Shown here: piece after piece, positions 7,407 through 12,728 of the stretch | How the letters are laid out: each line of letters starts with the position of its first letter | How positions within the stretch are numbered: position 1 is the first letter of the stretch | NCBI GenBank assembly: GCA_030067055.1 | Contig: JASJAL010000225.1 | Location: 1-12,728, forward strand | Direction of reading: 5' to 3' | From: Kiloniellales bacterium | Lineage (GTDB): Bacteria; Pseudomonadota; Alphaproteobacteria; Kiloniellales; JAKSBE01 | Length of the DNA: 12,728 nucleotides | Notes under the pieces: generated by a model | Told to the model about the DNA's origin: nothing | What the model saw: only the letters and a program-made list of their open reading frames with translations | The model's database searches: none | Program-made: the position numbers and the translations under genes

Positions 7407-7880
7407 TCAGCCGGAGTTACTTTTCCCACTTTTGCGGGTAACCGGCTGGGTCGCGATGCTTCGGCTGTCGCCACCGGTCTTGATGGCAACCTGGCGGACT
7501 TTCGGCTCCACGATCGGCTGCTCCAGATCGATGTGCAGCAATCCGTTGTCCAGACGGGCATCAGTGACTTCGATGCCCTCGGCCAGCACGAAACTGCGCT
7601 GGAATTGCCGTGCGGCGATGCCGCGATGCAGGAAGACCCGATCCTTCTCGTCGACCTGGCGGCCGCGGATGACCAGCTGGCTGTCCTCAATCAGGACTTG
7701 CAGTTCCTCACTGGAAAACCCCGCTACCGCGAGCGTTATTCGCAGGTGGCTCTCACCGGTCTGCTCGACGTTGTAGGGTGGGTAGCCGTCGCTGGACGCC
7801 TTGGACACGCGGTCCAGCGTCCTTTCGAAGTGATCGAAGCCCAAGAGCAAGGGGCTGTCGAAAAGAGAGAGGCGACTCAT
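7407..7880 (-). CDS. small heat-shock protein, Hsp20/IbpA class A
   Basis: A holdase chaperone of 157 residues that binds unfolding proteins in the cytoplasm until DnaK/ClpB recover them. The alpha-crystallin domain spans about 36-127, with GYPPYNVEQTGE, LRITLAVAGF, GIAARQFQRSF and the signature ARLDNGLLHIDL. These place it with the IbpA-like class A proteins of Alphaproteobacteria. The C-terminal extension contains a V-x-I motif (131-133), the usual dimer-to-dimer contact for oligomer assembly, then a basic and serine-rich tail. The start ATG (7878-7880) has GAGGAGGA (7890-7897) 9 nt upstream. That site lies inside a predicted thermosensor hairpin, so translation is probably induced by heat. 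The DUF1150 gene follows on the same transcript. Confidence 0.94.
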   Translation of the reverse strand: MSRLSLFDSPLLLGFDHFERTLDRVSKASSDGYPPYNVEQTGESHLRITLAVAGFSSEELQVLIEDSQLVIRGRQVDEKDRVFLHRGIAARQFQRSFVLAEGIEVTDARLDNGLLHIDLEQPIVEPKVRQVAIKTGGDSRSIATQPVTRKSGKSNSG

Positions 7881-7883
7881 CTG

Positions 7884-7953
7884 CGCATGTCCTCCTCAAG
7901 ATTGCGAGCAAGGGCTGCGTCCAACAATGAACTCCGGTCCAAGGTCGGCACCG
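7884..7953 (-). promoter_or_regulatory. ROSE-like RNA thermometer in the hsp20 leader
   Basis: On the minus strand CTTGCTC (7912-7906) can pair with GAGGAGG (7897-7891) across an 8-nt loop, masking the Shine-Dalgarno sequence. The helix contains a central G-G opposition (7909/7894) and a T-G wobble (7911/7892), the arrangement known from ROSE elements, where a UUGCU segment faces AGGA. A lower stem CGCA (7919-7916) with TGCG (7887-7884) closes a 3x3 internal loop. An upstream hairpin, CGGT(G)CC-GACCTT-GGACCG (7953-7935), would be the 5' stem usual in ROSE leaders. The fold was drawn by hand and no energies were computed. TTGCTCGCAA (7911-7902) could compete by forming its own small hairpin. 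Confidence 0.6.
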
Positions 7954-7993
7954 AACGTTCACGGCCCGCCAAAGCGGCGCCGCAGACAAATCA

Positions 7994-8022
7994 TATTTGG
8001 TAAGTCCGAGCATTGCGGTCAA
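7994..8022 (-). promoter_or_regulatory. possible hsp20 promoter
   Basis: On the minus strand TTGACC (8022-8017) lies 17-18 nt from an AT-rich patch (CAAATAT, 7999-7993) that could be the -10 region. The -35 fits both sigma-70 and alphaproteobacterial RpoH (TTGA) promoters; the -10 is a poor match to either. Transcription would begin near 7985, giving a leader of about 105 nt, which is the right size for the thermometer described above. Confidence 0.35.
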
Positions 8023-8347
8023 CTCCGCGCTCCAGGGGGCTTTCGGGCAGCTCCACCCAAGCGGTTGACCCGCAGCCTACTCTTCAAGGAGAGATCGATA
8101 AGCCTCCGCACGGGTTCGGAGCGCCCGGGACTGGGATTAACCCTTCGAAAGCAGACGCCCGCCAAGCGTATCCGAGGCAAATCGGGCGCATTCGTGTCCG
8201 GGCAGTGACATTGCTGTAACATACCCCCTGACACCCGCGCGGCCGGGCTCCCAGCAAGGTTCTGTTAAGGGTTGGCGGTGTCTCCTAGACCCACGCGAAC
8301 ACGCGGAACTGCTGAGGTTTTGGAGCATTTTGGGGGCGAGGCCAGAG
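8023..8347. other. gene-free spacer
   Basis: I see no convincing gene in this stretch between the divergent hsp20 promoter region and the possible small gene at 8348. Open frames on both strands give arginine-, proline- and serine-rich translations typical of chance frames. It includes an AAGGAGAG at 8088-8095 with no usable start after it, a short inverted repeat CGCG-AACA-CGCG (8294-8305), and AT-richer DNA around 8205-8225 (with TAACAT at 8217-8222) where a plus-strand promoter could lie. No -35 box fits well. Confidence 0.4.
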
Positions 8348-8545
8348 ATGATCGGGCACAAGAAAGAAATCCTAGAAACCTACAAGTCTCACATCATTTC
8401 CTGGACCGGACAGGTCTGGCAGGGCTGGGCCAGAGAGCTTCACGCCCTTCAGGTGAGCCATCAGGACGCGGCCTTTCTGGCCACGACAAAAGGCGACGCC
8501 TACCAGCACCTGATGGTTCGCGATCCAGTAGCGCTGAGGGTTTGA
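8348..8545 (+). CDS. possible small hypothetical protein (65 aa)
   Basis: I do not recognise this frame, but it looks coding. By hand count the GC content at codon positions 1, 2 and 3 is roughly 62, 38 and 69 percent, the order seen in real genes of GC-rich bacteria. The translation (MIGHKKEILETYKSHIISW onward) is rich in lysine, histidine, glutamine and tryptophan rather than arginine and proline. It would be a small, mostly helical, soluble protein with three tryptophans (W19, W24, W27) and no cysteine. ATG 8348 has GCGAGG (8336-8341) about 6 nt upstream; an in-frame TTG at 8330 would add six residues. It is isolated, between a divergent heat-shock unit and the DUF2336 gene. It could still be chance. 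Confidence 0.4.
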   Translation: MIGHKKEILETYKSHIISWTGQVWQGWARELHALQVSHQDAAFLATTKGDAYQHLMVRDPVALRV

Positions 8546-8587
8546 ATCCGGACAATTTTCGAAGAAAGGGGGCGTTCGTGACATTGC

Positions 8588-8614
8588 AGCCCGAGCAGGT
8601 AATTAGGGCTCGGC
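8588..8614 (+). other. inverted repeat upstream of the DUF2336 gene
   Basis: CCGAGC (8591-8596) and GCTCGG (8608-8613) form a 6-bp stem around an 11-nt AT-rich loop. An alternative register pairs AGCCC with GGGCT. It may be a weak terminator for the small frame upstream or a regulator-binding site. It lies about 30 nt before TATAGA (8642-8647), a possible -10 box for the next gene that has no good -35. Confidence 0.35.
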
Positions 8615-8670
8615 ATGGCAACGAACACTTAACTCGACAAATATAGACTGCATTTTGTGGAATGCGAGCC

Positions 8671-9927
8671 ATGCTAGAAGCAGTCAAAACCGTCACACCG
8701 AGGACGCCAGAGCGGGTACCCGATTTGCTGACTCCCGAAGGTGTCCAGGCGTTTCTTGAGAACCCTTCGCCAGAGGCTCGGGCCGAGGCGGCGGCGGTGA
8801 TCGCGCGCGAGTACGCCCAGGGCGGGTTCTCGGACTCCGAGATGGAGCTCGCCAACACCATTCTCGAAACCCTCGCCGTCGAAGGCGAAGACCTGGTCCG
8901 CGAAGCCTTGTCCGAGCACCTCAAGGACTGCGAGACCCTGCCCGTCAACCTCGTCCGCCAGCTGGCTCGCGACAGCGTCGAATCCGTCGCGGTGCCGATC
9001 CTTCGCTGCGCCACGGCGTTGGAAGACGACGACTTGATGGAAATCGCCGGCGCCGGCCAGGTCGCGCAGCTGATCGCGATCGCCAAGCGCGACGAGCTGA
9101 CCCCGGAGGTCGCCGAGGCGCTTCTGGAGTCCCGAAACGAGAAGGTCATCGGCGCCTTGCTGGGCAACAAGGGCGCCGACCTTCCGGAGCCGCTGCTCAA
9201 CCGGATCATCGACGAGTTCGGCACCTTCACATCCTTCCACGCGCTGCTGGTCGACCGGCCCTTCCTGCCGCTGACGGTGATCGCGCGAGTCCTGCTGCTG
9301 ATCCCGGAGGAAATGAAGGAGCGGCTCCTCGAGCGCCACGAGCTGAATGCCAAGTTCGCTCAACTCCTCACCCGGGTGAGCCAGGAAAACTCGATCTCCC
9401 GGGATGCCAACAAGGCACCGAAGGCCGTCGAGGCGCCGAAGCTGGTCCAGGTGTTGAGCCAGAAGGACGGCCTGACCCCGGTCTTGATCCTGCGGGCCCT
9501 GCTGACCGGCGACCTCGAGTTCTTCGAATCTGCCATGGCCGTGCGCACCCAGATGACTGTGGAGCCGGCCAAGACCCTGATCTACAGCAGCTCGGAGAAG
9601 GGCTTCAAAGGACTCTACACGCGCGCCAACCTGCCCTCGGAGCTGATGCGGGCCTTCCGCATCGCGCTCGACTACATCGCAGAGATCGGCCGAGACAACG
9701 CAGCCTTTTGGCGCGCCGAGGACACCCGGGAGATCGTCAAGCAGCTCGGCAACGAGTTCGACGAGGTCTGTCCGGCCGAGCTGCGGCGGCTGATCGGCCG
9801 ACTGCAGCGCCGCCTGACCAACCAGAGCGACAAGGACAAGCGCGGCTCGGTCGAGCTTGCCTTCTCCAAGGCCGGCAACAAGAACCGCGGCGCACAGCAA
9901 AAGGGCCCGCTGCGCCCGGCCAGCTGA
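8671..9927 (+). CDS. DUF2336 domain-containing protein
   Basis: A 418-residue protein of the DUF2336 family, found mainly in Alphaproteobacteria and of unknown function. The N-terminal half is the recognisable part: about 30-155 shows helical, HEAT-like repeats with SPEARAEAAAVIAREY, SDSEMELANTILETL, EDLVREALSEHLKD, LPVNLVRQLARDSVESVAVPIL and LIAIAKRDELTPEVAEALL. A long helical region follows. The last 30 residues are basic and disordered (KAGNKNRGAQQKG). There is no signal peptide or membrane helix, so a cytoplasmic scaffold or adaptor role is the natural guess. I prefer ATG 8671 because GGAA (8659-8662) is 8 nt upstream; ATG 8662 overlaps that site. Next on the strand is the HerA-like ATPase, 216 nt away. 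Confidence 0.88.
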   Translation: MLEAVKTVTPRTPERVPDLLTPEGVQAFLENPSPEARAEAAAVIAREYAQGGFSDSEMELANTILETLAVEGEDLVREALSEHLKDCETLPVNLVRQLARDSVESVAVPILRCATALEDDDLMEIAGAGQVAQLIAIAKRDELTPEVAEALLESRNEKVIGALLGNKGADLPEPLLNRIIDEFGTFTSFHALLVDRPFLPLTVIARVLLLIPEEMKERLLERHELNAKFAQLLTRVSQENSISRDANKAPKAVEAPKLVQVLSQKDGLTPVLILRALLTGDLEFFESAMAVRTQMTVEPAKTLIYSSSEKGFKGLYTRANLPSELMRAFRIALDYIAEIGRDNAAFWRAEDTREIVKQLGNEFDEVCPAELRRLIGRLQRRLTNQSDKDKRGSVELAFSKAGNKNRGAQQKGPLRPAS

Positions 9928-10143
9928 TACGCCAGGCGGCCTCCGCCGCCGCGACCTCGGCTCCGCGCGGGCCCGCCTCGCCCCCGCTGGCGATCGCCTA
10001 CCAGCCCTCCAAGCCCCCACAGAACCCAGCTTTCACCAAGCCTTAAGGGTGCTTCTGCCATCATCCCGGCTTCAAGATAAAGGCCCGACAGGCCGAGGCA
10101 TCGACCGTCATCCTTGCGAGACCAGACACAGGAATAGCGACCG
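9928..10143 (+). other. intergenic spacer between the DUF2336 gene and the HerA-like gene
   Basis: A GC-rich hairpin GGCGG-CCT-CCGCC (9935-9947) starts 8 nt after the DUF2336 stop, but no T-run follows. No clear -35/-10 pair is visible. AGGAA (10130-10134) is the ribosome binding site of the next gene. Whether the two genes share a transcript cannot be decided from sequence. Confidence 0.45.
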
Positions 10144-12728
10144 ATGGACGCAGATCGAGGGCCAGTGGCCGGTGACGACATGCCCACCGAGTCGGGCGAC
10201 CAGGGTAACGACTCGGAGGCTCGTTCGCGCTCCCATCCCCTGCGCCGGCTGATCGGACCGGAACCGGACGCTCCAGCAGCGCCGGAGGACGCCGCCGAAG
10301 CGGACGTGCCTTCGCTGGCCAGCGTGTCGATCCGCCGGGGCGCCGGCGGCGCCAAGAACCCAGGCCGGGGCCCCGCACAGACGCCACGGCAGGCTCAGGC
10401 CCCTCAAGCTCCGACCCAACCCGTGGCCCAGGCTCCTCAAGCAGCCCAGGCGCCCGCGCAATCCGCCCAGCAGCCACCTCCAGCCGAGGCCGCCGGCAAC
10501 GGCGTCGCTGGCCAGGTGCCGGCCCAGAACACGGCTGCCGCCGAGCAGAGCGCGCCTGCCGCGCGCGCGCCGCAGCCCGCTACTGCTTCGGGGCATTCGG
10601 CCGCGAATGGCAGCGGACAGGCGCCGCGACCGGCGCCAACCGCGTCGGCTCCACCCCCATCGGCGCCGATTCCATCGGCCCCGACCCCGACGGCCCCAAG
10701 CCAGTCGACCCCGGGCCAATCGACCCCAAGCCAGACGGTCGCGAAGCCCGGAAGCCACCAAAAGGCGCCGGCTGCGACGGTCGGCAATGGCGTGCGACCG
10801 ACCCAAGCGGCGGCGCCCGAACCGGCCCCAGCGGCAGCCTCGGAGGCCGCCACCGTCAGCATTCGCAAATCTGCCCCGAGCATTCGCAAGCCGGCCCCCT
10901 CCGCTGCCGCCGGTGAGACACCGGGCCCGAGCGAGGACACTGGACCTGCCGCGCCGAGCATCCGCAAACCGGCCCCGGAAGCGGCCAAGCAGGACGCCGC
11001 GCCTTCGATCCGCAAGCCCAGCCCGCCGGAGCCCGAGGCGCGCCAGTCCGTGACCCAGCGGCCGCCGGCGGATCGGGAACCGGCCCCGGCGTTGCAGCCG
11101 GCACCGCCGATCGAGCGGACCCCGCCGCCGGTCCCGGAAACCTCGGCCATGGACGCACCGGAAATGGCATCCACGGACATGGTGTCGCCAGAGATGGGGT
11201 CGGCGAAGATGGGGTCGGCGAAGATGGAATCACCCGACAAGGAGCCGCCGGCGCCGGTCACACCGGCCGCGGCGACGCCCGCCAAACCTTCTCGGCCCGA
11301 GCCGGAGGCCGCACCGCCGCGCAGCGAGATGCCGGCGCCCCCGCCGGTTCAGACCCGGCAGCCCGAGCCGCCCGCCGAACCGGCACCCCTGCCCATCTCC
11401 GAGCCGGCAGCGCCGCCGCCACTGGTTGCCAGTCCGCCGCCGATCAACGAAGGCGTCTTCGACGAAGACGGCGCCATGCGGATCGGCTACGTGATCTCGG
11501 TCTCCGGCCGCAAGGTCTACGGCGTGATGATCCCGGATTCCGACGTTGCGACCGAGGACAGCATGCTGCACCTGCAGGAGGTCTCGCAGATCGGCGACCT
11601 GGTCAAGATGCCGACCTCCCGCTCGGTTGCCTTCGGCATGATCTCCAGTCTCGAGATCCGCAATCCGTCCTCTTCGCCGCCCGCCGCCACCGATCAGCGG
11701 GTGCTGGAGATCGACCTCTTCGGCGAGGGCGTCTACGACGACAACGGCGACTTCAGGTTCCAGCGGGGCATCTCGATCTACCCCAGCCTGGGCACAGAGA
11801 TCCGCGAGACCACACACCTGGAACTGGCCCAGATCTATGCCAAGCCCAGCGAGTCCAACGTTCTGATCGGCTCGCTCTACCAGGATCAGGAGCTGCCGGC
11901 CTACCTGCTGGTCGACGACCTCCTGGGCAAGCACTTCGCGGTCCTGGGCACGACCGGCACCGGTAAGTCCTGTTCGACCACCGTGATCCTGCGCTCGATC
12001 CTGGACGCCCATCCGAACGGCCACGTGGTCCTGCTGGATCCCCACAACGAGTACGGCCAGGCCTTCGACGAATATGCCGAGGTCGTGCGCCCGGATAACC
12101 TGAATCTGCCGTTCTGGCTGCTGAACTTCGAGGAACTGGTCGAGGTGATCTGCACGCCGGACCAGATCAGCCGCAAGGCCGAGGTCAATATCCTCAAGGA
12201 GGCGGTCTACGCGGCCAAGCTGCAGTTCGTTGGCGAGAGCGACGACGTCGTCTCCTGGCTGACCGTGGACACCCCTGTGCCCTACCGCCTGAGCAGCCTG
12301 GTGCAGGTGATCGAGGATGCCCAGGGTCAGCTCGAACGGCCCGAGGACTCCGCGCCCTATCAGCGGATCAAGACCAGGATCCAGGCGCTGCGCTCGGACC
12401 GGCGCTACGACTTCATGTTCGCGGGCCTGGCGGTCAAGGACTCCATGGCCGAGGTGCTGTCCCGCCTGCTGCGGATCCCGGTCGAAGGCCGGCCGATCAC
12501 CATCCTCCAGCTGTCCGGCGTGCCGTCGGAGATCGTCGACGTCGTCGTCTCCCTGCTCTGCCGAATGGTCTTCGATTTCGCCATGTGGAGCATGGGCCAG
12601 CAGTCGGTTCCGGTCCTCCTGGTCTGCGAGGAGGCGCACCGCTACATCCCGCAGGATCAGTCGACCGGCTTCGCGCCGACCCGCAAGGCCATCGCCCGGA
12701 TCGCCAAGGAGGGCCGCAAGTACGGCGT
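10144..12728 (+). CDS. HerA/DUF87-family ATPase with long disordered N-terminus (3' end cut)
   Basis: 861 codons are visible and the frame runs off the window. Residues 1 to about 437 are rich in alanine and proline and contain no Phe, Tyr, Trp or Cys. From residue 438 (VFDEDGAMRIGYVISVSG) a HAS-barrel domain begins, followed by the hexameric RecA-like ATPase: Walker A GTTGTGKS (602-609), LLDPHNEYG, and Walker B LLVCEEAHRY (825-834). Archaeal HerA is a DNA translocase working with the nuclease NurA; no NurA gene is seen here, and the bacterial protein's role is unknown. The N-terminus carries SIRR/SIRK motifs (62, 239, 246, 272, 288) and a methionine pentapeptide repeat (336-365). ATG 10144 has AGGAA 9 nt upstream. 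An internal start near 11476 is possible but lacks comparable support, since the long frame stays open throughout. Confidence 0.88.
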   Translation, partial: MDADRGPVAGDDMPTESGDQGNDSEARSRSHPLRRLIGPEPDAPAAPEDAAEADVPSLASVSIRRGAGGAKNPGRGPAQTPRQAQAPQAPTQPVAQAPQAAQAPAQSAQQPPPAEAAGNGVAGQVPAQNTAAAEQSAPAARAPQPATASGHSAANGSGQAPRPAPTASAPPPSAPIPSAPTPTAPSQSTPGQSTPSQTVAKPGSHQKAPAATVGNGVRPTQAAAPEPAPAAASEAATVSIRKSAPSIRKPAPSAAAGETPGPSEDTGPAAPSIRKPAPEAAKQDAAPSIRKPSPPEPEARQSVTQRPPADREPAPALQPAPPIERTPPPVPETSAMDAPEMASTDMVSPEMGSAKMGSAKMESPDKEPPAPVTPAAATPAKPSRPEPEAAPPRSEMPAPPPVQTRQPEPPAEPAPLPISEPAAPPPLVASPPPINEGVFDEDGAMRIGYVISVSGRKVYGVMIPDSDVATEDSMLHLQEVSQIGDLVKMPTSRSVAFGMISSLEIRNPSSSPPAATDQRVLEIDLFGEGVYDDNGDFRFQRGISIYPSLGTEIRETTHLELAQIYAKPSESNVLIGSLYQDQELPAYLLVDDLLGKHFAVLGTTGTGKSCSTTVILRSILDAHPNGHVVLLDPHNEYGQAFDEYAEVVRPDNLNLPFWLLNFEELVEVICTPDQISRKAEVNILKEAVYAAKLQFVGESDDVVSWLTVDTPVPYRLSSLVQVIEDAQGQLERPEDSAPYQRIKTRIQALRSDRRYDFMFAGLAVKDSMAEVLSRLLRIPVEGRPITILQLSGVPSEIVDVVVSLLCRMVFDFAMWSMGQQSVPVLLVCEEAHRYIPQDQSTGFAPTRKAIARIAKEGRKYG
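10858..11016 (+). repeat. SIRK motif repeats within the HerA-like protein
   Basis: Four in-frame copies of Ser-Ile-Arg-Lys begin at residues 239, 246, 272 and 288. Three are followed by Pro, and three are preceded by Ala-Pro. A related SIRR lies at residue 62. They stand out in a background of Ala, Pro, Glu and Gln. Codon choice differs between copies (AGC or TCG, ATT or ATC, AAA or AAG), so the peptide rather than the DNA appears conserved, as expected for a binding or modification motif. Confidence 0.75.
11149..11238 (+). repeat. six tandem 15-bp units encoding M-x-S/A-x-x pentapeptides
   Basis: The units read MDAPE, MASTD, MVSPE, MGSAK, MGSAK, MESPD (residues 336-365), with methionine at every fifth position. 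Units 4 and 5 (11194-11208 and 11209-11223) are identical at DNA level, indicating recent slippage or unequal exchange; the others have diverged. This stretch sits inside the disordered N-terminus of the HerA-like protein. Confidence 0.85.

Noticed and set aside
8272..8646. 124-codon plus-strand frame in the gap
   Set aside because: Its translation is Arg/Ser/Gly/Pro-rich and overlaps the better-looking 8348-8545 frame. Its last 22 codons after GTG 8578 have an AAGGGGG site, but there is too little to call a gene.
8674..10020. 448-codon minus-strand frame
   Set aside because: It is antisense to the DUF2336 gene, which has clear family motifs on the plus strand.
10437..11285. Minus-strand frame with pentapeptide-like repeats (IFADP)
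   Set aside because: The repeats are the reverse complement of the 15-bp tandem units in the plus-strand gene; the Ala/Gly-rich translation follows from its Ala/Pro codons.
11230..12639. 469-codon open frame on the minus strand
   Set aside because: It lies opposite the HerA-like ATPase, whose Walker motifs are on the plus strand. Long antisense frames are common in GC-rich DNA, and this translation is rich in Arg, Asp, Gly and His without a recognisable domain.
1..12728. Mobile elements, attachment sites or CRISPR arrays
   Set aside because: No transposase, integrase, terminal inverted repeats or spaced direct repeats were seen. The tRNA-Leu is a possible integration target, but I noticed no repeat of its 3' end elsewhere in the window.

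Overview
The window is GC-rich chromosomal DNA from an alphaproteobacterium, most like the Rhodospirillales or a relative. This rests on gene order (kdsD-lptC-lptA-lptB-rpoN-hpf-ptsN), an HrdC-less RNase D-like protein, and DUF1150 and DUF2336 proteins, which I know mainly from Alphaproteobacteria. The genus cannot be named from sequence alone. I see no insertion sequence, integrase, phage gene or CRISPR array.

Layout. (1) 3-754: a tRNA-Leu(CAG) with encoded CCA, then a short DEDDy 3'-5' exoribonuclease. (2) 953-5792, plus strand: a tightly packed operon. kdsD makes arabinose 5-phosphate, the KDO precursor. lptC, lptA and lptB encode the inner-membrane anchor, periplasmic bridge and ATPase of LPS transport. 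rpoN encodes sigma-54. Gaps are 11-13 nt, and lptA and lptB overlap by 4 nt. (3) 5947-7021: hpf (long ribosome-hibernation factor) and ptsN (EIIA-Ntr), probably with their own sigma-70-type promoter at 5846-5874. (4) 7085-7880, minus strand: a class A small heat-shock protein followed by a DUF1150 protein. The heat-shock leader can fold into a ROSE-like RNA thermometer that hides the Shine-Dalgarno sequence. (5) 7881-8670: a gene-poor gap with one possible small gene (8348-8545). (6) 8671-9927: a DUF2336 protein. (7) 10144 to the window end: a HerA/DUF87-family ATPase, cut by the edge, with a low-complexity N-terminal extension of about 430 residues that contains no aromatic residue or cysteine.

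How it fits together. Segments 2 and 3 are a conserved housekeeping block linking outer-membrane LPS supply with sigma-54, nitrogen-PTS signalling and ribosome hibernation. Segment 4 is a heat-response unit. Segments 6 and 7 are the least understood: a conserved alphaproteobacterial protein of unknown function beside a HerA-like motor. The items most worth following are the disordered, repeat-bearing N-terminus of the HerA protein, the thermometer-like leader, and the Hsp20/DUF1150 pairing. I found no clearly new multi-gene system.
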